Shown: positions 36,757 to 49,370, counted from the stretch's first letter. The stretch is DNA of 64,000 bases from Oenanthe sinensis (GCA_028671895.1 CM053796.1:23558860-23622859); one strand, 5' to 3'. Made by a program: numbers and translations. The notes: a model not told the origin generated them from the letters alone.

Positions 36757-36931
36757 GTTTCAGTTGTAATGAAGCATATAGGCATGAGAAAAACCTAGTA
36801 GTGACATGAAATTTCTTGACTCGCTCAAACCCTAGAGTCAACTCACTGAGTTTGGTGACCGAGTCACTCAGTTTGCTCGAACAATTATTATCTCGAGCTT
36901 CTTCTTCATATATCCATCCTGGAACTGCCAT
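36757..36931 (-). pseudogene. Exon-like stretch at the 5' side of the captured cluster
   Basis: From an ATG at about 36931 an open stretch (starts MAVPGWIYEEEARDNN) of about 58 codons runs to a strong donor GTAAGTACC at 36756. I do not recognise it. It could be the first exon of one captured gene or of a chimeric transcript. A GA-rich stretch and an AT-rich promoter-like region lie upstream (37170-37230). Confidence 0.45.
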
Positions 36932-37659
36932 ATCTAGTTGCAAAATCACCTGTGGAGCTTGATAATTGATGTAGGGTGGACACGAATCGATTTGAAATGT
37001 CAAGGTCGATTTGGGGGTTTACTAGTTTGAGAGATTTTGAACAAGGATGTATGAGGTTTTGGTATGAATAGATAGGTAATCGAATGAAGAACATGATTTT
37101 GTGAATCATATACGCAAGAAATTGATTGAGAATCATAAATTAGAGTCGGAGAAATTAGGCTGAGCACAGCCGCTCAGAGAGAGAGAGAGAAGAGGATGAT
37201 TGTAGTTATAATATATGTATTTTTCAGATTAATACATATATATATTTTTTTCAAACGAATGGCTGAGATCAAACTCCTAATTTGACCTAAGGTCCAGATT
37301 TAATCTGGAAACATAATTAAAACTAATTAAAATTGTATAAAAGATGTAACGATCGGGGAAATTACGTGTATTTTATAATATTTAAATATGTTTTTGTTAT
37401 AATTTATTGTATTTTTAGATTATTTTAATGCAATTATTTGAGTTTGGATTTTTATTAAATAGAAAAATTACCCGATATGTGTTATGTGAATTCTGTGTAT
37501 TTTAAAATATTTTATTCTATTTTAATGTAATTTTTGTATCGTTAGAATAGGGTTATTTCGATTTGTGATTATCGGATCTAGCCCCTGCTATAGAATTGAG
37601 ACCTTGTTTTTGTTATAATTATATTTAATATTTTTAATTAATTTGGAAGTTTTTATTTA

Positions 37660-39030
37660 TTCAATTTGACCGCTTTGACTATTATAAAATCATACCGAAT
37701 AAATCTGGAATTTTTTATAAAAATTTTACACCACAAAAATAGTTAGATATTAACATTCGTATGGTCGGATCATCAAAAACAAATTTTAAAAAAGAGAATC
37801 AACATTCGTCACAAGACTAATTAAAGGGAAGACATAGTTTGATCGCTTTGACTACTATAAAATCATACCGAATCAATATGTAATTTTTTTAAAAAAATTT
37901 TACACCACTAAAATAGTTAGATATTAACATCCTTATGGTTGGATCATCGAAAAAGAAATTTAAAAAAATAAATTCAGCATTCAACACAACACTAGTTACA
38001 GAGAACGTCTAGTTTGACCGGTTTGACTAGTATAAAATCACATAGAATAAAAGTGAAATTTTTTAAAAAACAATTGGCACCACTAAAATAGTCAGATATT
38101 AACATCCGCACGGCTGGATCGTCGAAAAAGAAATTAAAAAAAATAGATTCAGCATTGAACACAACATTAGTTACAGAGAAAGTCTCGTTTGACCGGTTTG
38201 ACTAGTATAAAATCACATAGAATAAAACTGAAAATTTTAAAAAAAAAATTGGCGACACTAAAATAGTCAGATATTAACATCCGTACGGTTGGATCGTCGG
38301 AAAAGAAATTTTAAAAAATAAATTCAGCATTCAGCACAACACTAGTTATAGAGAAAGTCTCGTTTGACCGGTTTGACTAGTATAAAATCACATAGAATAA
38401 AACTGAATTTTAAAAAAAAAAAATTGGCATCACTAAAATAGTCAGATATTAACATCTGTACGGTTGGATCGTCGAAAAAGAAATTTAAAAAATTAGATTC
38501 AGCATTCAGCACAACATTAGTTACAGAGAAAGTCTCGTTTGACCGGTTTGACTAGTATAAAATCACATAGAATAAAGCAGATTTTTTTAAAAAAAAAATT
38601 TGGCGCCCCAAAAATAGTCAGATATTAACATCTGTACGGTTGGATCGTCGAAAAAGAACATTAAAAAAATAGATTCAACATTCAGCACAACATTAGTTAC
38701 AGAGAAAGTCTCGTTTGACCGGTTTGACTAGTATAAAATCACATAGAATAAAACTGAAAATTCTTTAAAAAAAAATGGGCACCACTAAAATAGTCAGATA
38801 TTAACATCCGTACGGTTGGATCGTCGAAAAAGTAATTTTAAAAAATAGATTCAGCATTCAGGACAACATTAGTTACAGAGAAAGTCTCGTTTGACTAGTA
38901 TAAAATCACATAGAATAAAACTGAATTTTTTTTAAAAAAAAATGGCATTACTAAAATAGTCAGATATTAACATCCGTACGGTTGGATCGTTGGAAAAAAA
39001 ATTAAAAAAAATAAATTCAGCAATCGGGTT
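37660..39030. repeat. Tandem array of about eight 175-bp units inside the Pack-CACTA
   Basis: The word GTTTGACCGGTTTGACTAGT (or a variant) recurs at about 37664, 37837, 38012, 38187, 38362, 38537, 38713 and 38889, a steady period of 175-176 bp. Each unit also holds TAGTCAGATATTAACATCCG and GGTTGGATCGTCG. The outer left units are the most diverged. It is non-coding. Confidence 0.92.
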
Positions 39031-39111
39031 ATACTAATTATTATATAAAGACTAGAAAATACAAAGGCAACACTAAACAACCAAATGCAACGCTACCATA
39101 TTAAATGCAAC

Positions 39112-39360
39112 GCTTGTGGTGGGCCCCACACTGCCACGTCAGCATGGGCCCCACTGCCACGTCAGCAGTGGTGGGCCCCACACTGCCACGTCAGCATGGG
39201 CCCATTGCCACGTCAGCGTGGGTCCCACTGCCACGTCAGCAGTGGTGGCCCACTGGTGGGCCCCGCCAGCCACGTCAGCATGGGTCCCACTGCCACGTCA
39301 GCCGTGGTGGGCCCCTCACTGTCACGTCAGCACTATCTCACTGCCACGTCACTAATTATT
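39112..39360. repeat. Right subterminal array of GCCACGTCAGC
   Basis: About nine units, in the same orientation as the left array. The open frames in this region reflect repeated sequence, not protein. Confidence 0.85.
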
Positions 39361-39531
39361 AAAAAAAAAATTAGCTAATGCAACGCCATTCGTTAGTGTT
39401 GCATTCACTGCAACACCGTGAGTATTACGCAACACGAAGTTTTATCTAATGCAATACTATTTTAGCAGTGTTGCAAAAGATCCAAAAATTCAGAGCTACC
39501 GCAACGTTTTCAGTGCAACGCTTTCTAAAAA

Positions 39532-39561
39532 GCATTGCCTATGAGCACTTATGGCGTAGTG
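39532..39561 (-). repeat. Right terminal inverted repeat of the Pack-CACTA
   Basis: Reverse complement begins CACTACGCCATAAGTGCTCA, identical to the left end for 22 bp, then one mismatch. Confidence 0.9.
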
Positions 39562-41020
39562 AACATCTTCAATTCAGCTTCTCGGATCAATTCATTTTTG
39601 TTCAGAGGTTCTCAACCTTGACTTCAATCAAATTAGGTTCTTGGGTCACAAATACAGTGGATATGCTAGCAACCTACTTTACCAAATATTATCTTCTTCA
39701 GCTCTTGTTCTAGTTCATAGGCCTTCAGCACATACAGGTCTTTTACAGACAATGTGGTTGTATCCTTAGATCCCTGTTGGCTGTAATCCTGTGTTCCAGA
39801 TGATCTGCAGTGTTAGCACGAACTTCCTGTAATCTCCTTGTAGAATAGTCTATAAGGCTTGTACTAAGATGCCAGGTAGTCCAGTTTGTTCTCCTTCACT
39901 ACTTTAACCCCTAAGATTTTTCATCCAAAAATACAACCCAAATTAACCAAAAATTGTACCCAAATTAATCTCTTCTTTTGCAGCTTCCAAAATATTAGTC
40001 GGATTCTATGGAGTAAACCTTTGAGGAAATTAATACCACTATTTCTTCAACTTGTTCCAGAATTAACTTCATCGGATAATCTTCAGTCAATCTCAGTTGT
40101 CTTCATTGCCTAGAAAAATCTTCAACTACTACCTCCTTGAGCACCCTCGAATTAATATTTAAGAAAAATTTAAATTTACAGAATTTTTAATTTTCTTAGA
40201 AAATAAATTAATCAAAAATAAAAATTTACAAATAATTAATTTTCAAGAATATTTGAAATATCTTAAAAATTAAAAAATCTGTAAATTAATATTTTTAAAA
40301 AAAAATTAGGTTTCAAGAATTTTAAATTTTCTATTAAAATAAATAAATCTAAAATAAATAATTAAATGGGACAAAACTTGGGATATCAAACTGTAATTGG
40401 GGTATCAAACTGTAATTGGGGTATGTGTCGAATCCACTCATATGTACTAGTGTACTACTGCCTTTTGAAATTCTCGACACTTCTTCCTCAGAAAATTTTG
40501 ACCGTTGTGTTGATAATTTGAGAATTGAATTGGCTGAGTGTCTTGACTTGGCCTATTTGTGCTTGGAAAAAGAATTGGCCACGTTTTTTTTTTAAATAAT
40601 AATAAATTTATGTCTTAAACTTTATTTAAATTTATAAAATAAACTAATTAAAATTTATAACATACACTAATAAAAGTTTATAAAAAAATTTTTTATAAAA
40701 GTTTATAAAATAAATTTAATATTAAGTTTATAAAATAAACTAATTAAAATTTATAATATAAATTAATAAAAGTTTATAAAACAAATTTTATAAAAGTTTA
40801 TAAAATAAATTTAATATTAAGTTTATAAAATAAACTAATTAAAATTTATAACATAAACTAATAAAAGTTTATAAAATAAATTTTTTAAAAGTTTATAAAT
40901 AGATTTTATTAAAAAGTTTATTATTATACTTATTTAACATGGCATCCAATCTGAGTCCAACCAGCTTCGGCACGGTGAGCTTCACTGAGCTAAGGATCCT
41001 GATTTGTATATCAATCAGCG
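39562..41020 (-). other. 5' internal region (leader and gag start) of the outer element
   Basis: By position this is the leader and first part of gag of the outer element. No open frame of note survives. The right half is extremely AT-rich. Confidence 0.55.
40600..40925. repeat. AT-rich tandem repeat, about 100-bp period
   Basis: TTTATAAAATAAACTAATTA recurs three times about 100 bp apart, each followed by TAAAAGTTTATAAAA phrases. Confidence 0.7.
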
Positions 41021-41035
41021 AGCTCTGATACCAAT
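41021..41035 (-). promoter_or_regulatory. Primer binding site of the outer element
   Basis: On the minus strand ATTGGTATCAGAGCT directly follows the LTR, an exact match to the initiator-Met tRNA complement TGGTATCAGAGC. Confidence 0.92.
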
Positions 41036-41049
41036 TGTTAGGTCCCAAA

Positions 41050-41080
41050 GTATCGTAGAAAGGGGGGTTGAATACGATAC
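41050..41080 (-). other. Terminal U5 stem-loop of the outer LTR
   Basis: GTATCGTA (41050-41057) and TACGATAC (41073-41080) pair perfectly around the loop GAAAGGGGGGTTGAA. The stem differs from that of the inner element, yet the loop is nearly the same. It lies 14 bp from the LTR terminus. Confidence 0.85.
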
Positions 41081-41609
41081 TCACTAAATTAAAAAATTCT
41101 TTCGAATCTTTTGCGGACAAATAATTTAGAGTTTGGTTAGTGGTTCGAGTCCTTGTGTGTTTATGAGGCTGACTTACTAATTTTCTGTATTTATGAATAA
41201 ATAATAAAGTTCTAAAAAATTAGCAAGTAATTAAACGAGACAAGTTTCGGAGAATATAACTTTCGTATATAATCCCTGAGGTTACTACACCCAGTTAAAA
41301 ATATAAGTGGCTTCCAAAGAACAAATTAGTTATTTGCTTCTACAAAGAGATGTGACTGATTCCTATTACAATGTATAGATCTGTGAATGAACAAAAAGGA
41401 AATCAATCTAACAGAGAGTGTTTTATAATAGCCCTATAAATTTACAACATAATGAACCGACTAGATTATAAAACTCCGGTGAAAAACGTATGTGTATTGC
41501 TTTGTATCTCTTCTTCTCCGGCTACTGTCTCTCTCTGTATCTCTTTGTTTCTATGTATATATTTTCACACACACACACACATATATCCCAAATGAATTAA
41601 ATTCATTTG

Positions 41610-41617
41610 TTTATATA
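41610..41617 (-). promoter_or_regulatory. LTR promoter TATA box, outer element
   Basis: On the minus strand CACTATATAAACAAATG. The repeated GTGTCGAATTC words begin about 40 bp upstream of it. Confidence 0.7.
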
Positions 41618-42989
41618 GTGTAGACTTTACAATAATTGAACTGCTGTTGTGAGTGTCGAATTCTTCTGCCCTGTATGTTGACTTTAGTTGACTTTGAGAA
41701 ACCCATGGATATTTTCTAGGTGTCGAATATTGTTTCCATGTATTGAACACTTAAAAAATATTCCATGTGTCGAATTCCTTAGTCACATGTAATTACCTTA
41801 GGCACAAATTGGTGGGCGTCGAATTCTTCTCTCATGTGAAGCTAGGTGTCGATTTTCCCTTCAATGTACAAGCCTTATAATATAAATTCTATGTGTCGAA
41901 TTTATAAAGATATGTATCGACTTTTTCCTTCCATGTATATGCCTTAGAATATATATTCTATGTGTTGAATTCTACACCATGTATAATCTAGGTGTCGAAT
42001 TCTTTACCACATGAATTTACATCACAGATTCATTTAAGGCAAATCTAGGTGTCGAGTTTCACTTGACTTGGCATAGTAATATATTAAAATGTCGACACTT
42101 TGGTGGTTAAATGGTCAAACTACCATTTAGTCACCAAAGTTTGGACCTTCTTCATTTTGGTTACTTGCGGTTTGGCTGTTGAGCTGTTCAGCTGTTTGAC
42201 TATTGAGTTGTTCAACTGTTTTTCTTTGAACCCTTGAACCTTTACAAGCGCTTCAATCCTCGACCCTTTTCTTCCATTTCCTTCACTCCACACACTTAGT
42301 CAATGTTCTACTTCATAGATGTAATTACCATTCTCTTTCGTGTTGATGTTTAGTGCACTGGTCTGGTTCACAAACGACTAACACCGATCTTGATCTTCAC
42401 ATCTCATTTAATTCAAATGATAAGAGTGTTGTAGTTCTTTATTGCTTGGAACACTGACTGTAAATAAACACTGTACTTTCACTAGAATCTTTTCTGGTAC
42501 TTAGACAACGTCTTCATTAATTACTACTACAATCTTGAATACTTCATTATCTGTTCTTCACTGACGTTTGAACATATAAATGAACTTCCTTCAGTGAGTA
42601 TAATTTCAAGACTGCAGCTGTCTTCTTTAACCTTTGTCTTTACCATGTCTTCAATTCTTCTAGATTCCTATGCTTCGAACACTGTCTATCTTCATTCAAT
42701 GCCTTTACACTGGAATCTTCTTGTGGCACTTCTATACTGAATCTTCAACACTTCTAAAACCCTGAAAGTCTTTAAACCATTATTCTTCACTGAGGCATGA
42801 ACATATTAATGAATTTATTTTAGTGACCTGTAGTAGACTTCAAAACTTCTTCTAATATCTTGATTCACTGTATTTGCCTTATCTTCATTTCTTCCTGATT
42901 TCTATGTAGGCGTAGTATTAATTACTTGTCATGTTCTAGTGTTGAGTTATCATGATTACTATTTATATAGCTTCGTAATCTCACCAACA

Positions 42990-43405
42990 CAAATTAATGT
43001 TTCAGGGCTTTCCATACAAGGGTACGTGTCTCTGAAACTATTGTCTAACACAAACTAAGATAATTTTTATTTGTATAAAACTGTTATTGTTAGGATTTCA
43101 GACAACAGGGCATTATAATAACAGTTGTTTGAATAAGAGATATACATGATGTTTGGAAAAAGTTAGAACTCTTTCTTGACATATATTACCCGTGTCTCAT
43201 TGTTGGAAAACTGTTATATTCTTATTCTTCCAATAATAGTTCATAATGACAAGACTGTTGTCTCTTATACTTTATCAGAAGTATGGATAAACCGTTGTAC
43301 AACCGTTGTTTGATCTCAATCACACGACGCCTCGATAGACTACGAAAAATTGAGATGCCAGATAATGGTGCAAAACTGTTGTATGAGCCTCTTTTTCTCG
43401 TAGTG
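42990..43405. mobile_element. Half of a CACTA-type MITE interrupted by the outer element
   Basis: The right end reads CTTTTTCTCGTAGTG, the reverse complement of the CACTACGAGAAAAAG type of CACTA terminus. The left part (AAATTAATGTTTCAGGGCTT and onward) matches 58369-58480 inside the other CACTA element. It contains repeated AACTGTT/ACAACAG words. No coding capacity. Confidence 0.65.
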
Positions 43406-43771
43406 AGAGGTCTAGAGAGAACCATTTGATTCTAACGTAGAATCTCATAAATAACTTTAAAATTAATCATATATATGGTTAGTAACAAATAAATTTTGAT
43501 TTTAATGTAACATACAAACCATGTATAAGCTTTATAACTAATTTAATATTTAAAAATTAAGAGAAAAATATGATTTTCAATTTAATTCTACTATAGAATT
43601 ACGTTCTAAGCAATATGATTGTATTGTAGAATTATTTTACTATTTGTTCATTATTATATGTCATTTATAAAATTCATATATTTGAACAATAACAAAAAAA
43701 ATATCTATTTTATGTGTATATAAGAGGGTCCTCTACCGAACTCTATATAAGGTATCTCTCTTTAGAGTAAT

Positions 43772-43824
<53 letters not shown>

Positions 43825-43876
43825 CTCTTAGATAGTTTGGCGAATAACTATTATCATCTATCTAATAGGTCTTTTG
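43406..43876. other. Intergenic, with (AT)n microsatellite at 43775-43822
   Basis: About 24 AT units and AT-rich sequence; no gene or other repeat recognised. Confidence 0.6.
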
Positions 43877-45788
43877 TAACACCCGTATTTGGAAAATATT
43901 AAAAATACTCTAAATCGCCAAAGATATCATGACACGTGAATTTATAATGAAACCTCCACAATTGGAAATATATTCAAAACCTAATAAATCATTAATGTAA
44001 ACAAACTGTAGTAAAGTCACAGTGGTATAAGTTACAATGAAACTCCATTGCACCACTTTAAAAATAAAATTCTAAAATAATATGAGTCCATAGCAACATC
44101 TAGTAAGGATAAGGCATCTATCATCACACATTCTCATGATCCCCTGAAAAACTACCGTGGAGAAAGAGAACGGCGTGAGCCAAATGCACCACTATAAAGG
44201 ATGGCTTTCAACATGATTCCACCTAATTCATAAAGAGGATTTTAAGAACTTTCAAAATTGTATAATTTGATGAAAAATGAATCTAAAATGAGTAAGTTAC
44301 GAGCAAAAAAATGTGTAAACACCAAACATGACACATTTATAAAATATCTTTTAAACCTAAGATACAAACTGATTTAGCATAACATTATAACTAAAAAAAT
44401 ACAGAGGACTTCAACAGTTTTCCTCTATATTTTCTTAGTTATAATATTCTGCTAAATCAGTTTGTATCTTAGGTTTAAAAGCTATTTTATAAATCTGCCA
44501 TGTTTGGTGTTTACACATTGTTTTACTCGTAACTTAATCGTTTTACATTCATTTTTCATTAAATTATACAATTTTGAAAGTTCATAAAATCCTCTTTATG
44601 AATTATGTAGAATCATGTTGAAATCCATCCTTTATAGTGGTGTAAATTGTCTTTTAAAGATTCTAGACAGCAGAGTTCTAGTTTTGAAATTCGAAAGTCT
44701 TTTGGCCATAACTTATTCGTTATAACTCCATTTTTCGAGAGCTTCATCACTTTAGAAAGCTTATTACATTATCTACAATATCCATTGATATCAGTTTATG
44801 TTTTGATATAGTACCAGGGGTATTTGAGTTGTAAGTTCTTACTCTGAATGTTGCAATTGTGATTGTGAGTTATTTTAGTGTTTGTCATGTAAAACACTTC
44901 AGAAATTTTATACCGAGTAATCACCTGTGGGGGTACCACAGGCATGTCATTGAGGCACTAATGACGTGACACCATTGTGGCGGTATGATTAGTCACGACG
45001 TCTCCTTTTGTTGACAATTATATGTAGCTCATGGGTAAGCTTCAGCTAGCTTTAGTTTTAGTTCGTGGGTGAGCTTTAGTTAATATTTGTAGGAGGCGTA
45101 TGGGTCGACCCTAGCATATGTGTTCAATTATGATAAGTTAGTAGATGGAGTTGTTTGTTCCATACACCCATTCTACTTTTGTTATACAATTGGATTTTAC
45201 AGGTCCATTGTATGTGCCTACATGACTTTGTTGTTTATATGACATGAGGTTATAATACCCTTATGAGTTGTAAATAAATTTGATGATTTGGAATATTTAT
45301 TCAGTTTAGTCACTTGATATTTCAGTTGGTTTGATTCAGTTAAGTATTAACTTATTTCGATGCATTTTATTTGAGCTCTCTTATCTCCATCTTGCATTTG
45401 CATTACGTTCTTCTATATTGTCATTGAGTTGTGGTTATTCAGAGCATATAAACATGTTTGATTCTTTTGATTGAATTCATCGTATTGGGCATTTAGCTCA
45501 CGCCATTTTCTTTCTCCACGACAGGTTTTCAAGGGAATCATGGGAATGCGTGATGAGAGATGTCTTGTCCTTATATGATGCTATGGACTCAGATTATTTT
45601 AGTATTTTATTTTTAAAGTGGTGCAATGGAGTTTTATTGTAACTTGTGCCACTGTGACTTTACTAGAATTTGTTTACATTAACGATTTATTAGATTTTGA
45701 ATATATTTCGAATTGTGGAGTTTTCATTATAAATTCAGGTGTCATGATATATTTGACGATTTATAGTATTTTTGAAATAGGGGTGTTA
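43877..45788. repeat. Large nested inverted repeat (foldback-like element)
   Basis: The outer arms (about 43877-44205 and 45485-45788) begin TAACACCC and end GGGTGTTA and are reverse complements over more than 300 bp. Directly inside, 44206-44410 is the reverse complement of about 44424-44645. The left arms are contiguous, while about 840 bp separate the two right arms, so the right side carries an insertion or the left a deletion. No transposase and no clear target duplication are visible. A transcript would fold into a hairpin with arms of about 500 bp. Confidence 0.8.
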
Positions 45789-47284
45789 TATCTTTACCAA
45801 ATTCTATTCCGAGAACTTCATTGAGTTAGATGTTTACCAAACTCAATTACTGAATCCAGGCTTATAACATGTCATATTAAATAGTTTGGTGCTCTATGTA
45901 AAGCATGATTAATCTACCAGTGACACATTCGCTGGATAAAATTAAAATCTATGTGATATAACCCTGACAAGACAAGGATGTTTGGTACTGGTTGCATTTA
46001 GTTTAATAGTTCTCGCAACTTGTATCAGATATGGTCATACCCTTGCCCAAAACATAAAGAGGCAATATATAAATTTATTTATTGGCTTACCAAAAGATCA
46101 ACACACGTACATCGGTTTAAGTCGTCACTACCATAATCGATCTAAATGTAACTGACTAATTAACATATAATCTTATTAATTTGATATCAAATTACCTAAT
46201 ATACGGATTATTTATTAGAATAGTTGAGATGGAATTCAAATTAGACATGTAAGGCAAAATAGTCAATTTAAATATATAAATTTAGATGTACCACAATAGT
46301 TTCTTGGTTGCTAAACAAATAAATGTAATAGAAGAAAGCATAATTAAATAAACCTATTAGAATACAACCAATTGAAAAAGAAAATTTACCACATAATATG
46401 AACTCAAAACTTTACAACGCAAGTAGTCGATCTGTAATGTATGAGAAGAATGGTTGGAAACACCGTTACACTAGTATGACATCAATTTAACATTACGTTT
46501 TCTTCGGGTATAAAGGAGCATCCAGGTTAACAGCCTACCAAGGTCTCACCGAAGCGGACAACGCCTAAAGAACCCCAATAAGTTTTTGAATGATTTTGAA
46601 ATCATATTTTTGAGACCTTGATAATGGTTGTGTATGCCACTAGAATACTACACTTCTATTCATGTCAAAGTTTTAATTTAGGTTACCTCTAGAATGTTAA
46701 TTGAAGTTTAATTATATTATATCAAATTTTCCTACACACACTTGGCATATTCGAGCTTGCTATTAGCTGCTATGTACCATCTCGGATTAAAGCTCATCCA
46801 TATGATTCTTTATATTCATACACCTTAGAACCAATGAGTTATATATCAATCCAGACTCGCGAGCCTCATTGGGTGATCATTGTATTAATTTCCAAAAATA
46901 AGGACATAATTTATAAAACCAAATTGAGAAAAAGTAGCCATGACATTAATTTTAATAAACTACTTCCTCATTCCATTTTGTAAACGAATCTCTGCTGGGC
47001 AAATGGAAAAACAATAATAAACAAATAGTTTACATTTAATATATAAAGCTCGTCTGTTATAATGTAATATATAGGATAGAAATTATAGGTCCTAAATCTT
47101 TCTTATTTCTCACTAGGGATGAGATTTCTCAAACTATTCCAATCAACTTGAGCGTCGGCTTCATCACCGGAGTTCAAAGAAGCTCCATAAAGGTGTATCA
47201 CTCCGAGTCATTATCATTACAAGGCAACTCATTTTGATGATGAGAAGAAGACATGACATTTGATTCAACAAAAATTGGACTACT
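45789..47284. other. Intergenic sequence downstream of MYB copy 2
   Basis: I see no coding region, RNA gene or repeat structure here. It includes the presumed 3' end of MYB copy 2 (47040-47284). Confidence 0.5.
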
Positions 47285-47737
47285 CTAATTCAATAGATAA
47301 TCAAGATCAAAATTAGTGTCATCATCATTAGGTGACTTGATTGGAACAAAAGAAGAAGTGATCACAGATCCACCACATAAGAAATTCATGTTGTCCACAC
47401 TAGTCACCTGGTTTGCTCCGTTCGGTAAAGCATTCCCATTAATCTCGACATTCCCTTCTCCACCAACAACAGTTGTGTTCGACTCAAAAGAGACGGGGCT
47501 CTTTACATTCTTATTCCCAACAATACTGTTGACATAATTTTCAAAGAGAGAGCTAGACTTGGGAACATTACTATTTTTAATTGCATTAAGGCACCTCCTC
47601 TTTGTTGCATTCCACCTGTTTTTAATGTCACCTTCACTTCTGCCCGGTATCATCTTAGCAATTTCAACCCATTTATTTCCTAAATTTTCATGGGCCATAA
47701 TTAGTTGCAAATCCTCTTCCTTGCTCCATGCTTCTTT

Positions 47738-49370
47738 CTAGGGTTCATATAAATAAGAAATCAATGATGAGAAACTCTATGTTGAACTAATCTATACTAT
47801 ACTATATTATAATAAGCAAACTAGACAATTTTTTTTAAACACTACGTGAACCAATTCAAACAATCCTAATCACTCAATTTTAATAAAATCTAATTTTACA
47901 AAAATATATCTCATACAAACAATTTTATCCCAATTGTCCTCCTCTTTTACAATTACTCGTGAAAAAATATTATATTATATTTAAATTATATTCTATATAT
48001 ATTTTCTATTTTAAAAATCCTACTTATCCTATAATTTTAATTTAATATATCATTAAATTTTATGAATATTAATATATCTATACTATATTATTATAGTAAA
48101 AAAAGAAAACTTTTTTTTTCATCATAACTATAAAAAAAAATCTTAACCGTCCAATTTTAGGTTACAGAAACAAGTCTAACCATCTAATTTTAATAAAATT
48201 TAATTTTAGAAAATAAATATCAATATATCATACATACAACTCTATCATATATTATATTTAAATTATATTCTATATTTTCTAATTTAATAATCCTACTTAT
48301 CCTATCATTTTTTAATATAGTTTAGTCATATTCACCTCAATTTTATCAACATTCAAATTGTTTTATTTATTTAAAATTATGAATATCATTAAATTTTATG
48401 AATATTAAATAGAAAAATTTAAAAAGAAATTAATACTAAAATAAATTATCATATAAAATGATTAATATATAATTTATTAATAAATTCGTGCTTTACATCG
48501 ATTATAAGTTAGTATCTCTTAAATGAGTTTAGTAAAATACGTACAGGTTATGCAATTTTTTTATAAAAAAAACTTTTTATATACAAAACAAATTGAGTTT
48601 AAGTATTTTATATAGGTTATTCAAATCCTCTACCTAATAATTTATAATATATATAGTCTAACACAATCAAAGAGGCACAAAATAAATGCATAGAAAGTTA
48701 TACACATATACCAAAATAAATGATAAATATATGAGTATACATATGTCCATACATATTCTTATTTTTTCATGGACACAATAAAAACTTTTATCAATGCTAG
48801 GAATATTAGGTAGGGCAAGAAGGGACCAAGAATACATTTTACCAAGGGAGAACATTAAGAATAAATTAAATACAATAATAATAGATTTAGTTGAACATAA
48901 AACATACAACTAATTGTATTTAAATTGTTGGATCTCAATCACCAACATATGTTTCCGAAATTTCTTTTATTATTATTTTGTTGTCATTTATTATTCATAT
49001 TATACTTATTATTATTGTTATTATTGTTATTATTATTATTACAATTATTGTTATTGTTATTATTTCAATTATTATTAGTCATTAAATACTATTTAATTTA
49101 ATTTTGTCACAAGTTTATTAAGTTTTTGCCAATATAGTATTAGTTATTGAAAATTGTTTAGGTGGCAAAACAAAAGCACTTATATCTAATAATACCCTTA
49201 CGCTCAATATAATTATGGGCCTAACAAAGATATATTCAATTTATATATGTCATTTTTTCATTAACTTATTAAAAATTATTTTAAGGACTAGATAAATACA
49301 AGTTATGTGGTTAAAAACCTAAAAATAATAAATTAGAAATTAACAAGTTTAAAGAAGAAAAGATCGTGAC
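47738..49370 (-). other. Intron 2 of MYB copy 2
   Basis: AT-rich intron with GTCACG donor and CCCTAG acceptor on the minus strand. It holds ATT/TTA-rich stretches (48965-49075). It matches 30-1097 of the window over most of its length, with the left 570 bp absent from copy 1. Confidence 0.75.

Larger units (their letters stand above)
32538..39561 (-). mobile_element. Pack-CACTA element with captured host exons
   Basis: 7,024 bp, flanked by the 3-bp target duplication AAC (32535-32537 and 39562-39564). Terminal inverted repeats of about 30 bp begin CACTACGCCATAAGTGCTCA at both ends with one mismatch. Subterminal regions carry many copies of GCAACAC/GCAACGC in both orientations, a typical transposase-binding arrangement, plus GCCACGTCAGC arrays. 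I find no transposase. The body holds at least five exon-like pieces, all on the minus strand with GT..AG borders, and a 175-bp tandem repeat. It is a non-autonomous element that has captured parts of several genes. Confidence 0.88.
10343..42989 (-). mobile_element. Old SIRE-like Copia retrotransposon, split by two later insertions
   Basis: The two 1.95 kb LTRs at 10343-12281 and 41036-42989 are in the same orientation. The PBS lies beside the right one and a polypurine tract beside the left one, so the element reads on the minus strand. Its pol is colinear across the gap: 29262-31400 holds protease, integrase and RT relics, and the RT/RNase H reading breaks exactly at the insertion of the inner element and resumes at 16587. 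Without the two inserts (16588-29261 and 32538-39561) it is about 13 kb. In a sampled 335 bp the LTRs differ at about 17 positions, so it is clearly older than the inner element. The left LTR has lost its last 20 bp or so. Confidence 0.85.
41036..42989 (-). repeat. 5' LTR of the outer element
   Basis: 1,954 bp with TG..CA ends on the minus strand (TGTTGGTGAG to CCTAACA). It has a TATATAAAC box, about 11 copies of the GTGTCGAATTC word (41655-42100) and a terminal stem-loop. It matches 10343-12281. It interrupts a CACTA-type MITE whose other half is not found on the left side. Confidence 0.92.

Noticed and set aside
39085..39378. Open frames in three phases rich in CHVSS or ATSAW repeats (also 32721-33097)
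   Set aside because: They arise from the GCCACGTCAGC array; being open in several frames is a property of the repeat, not evidence of a protein.
43877..45788. Mutator-type transposon with long terminal inverted repeats
   Set aside because: No transposase and no convincing 9-bp target duplication (flanks share only TCTTT).
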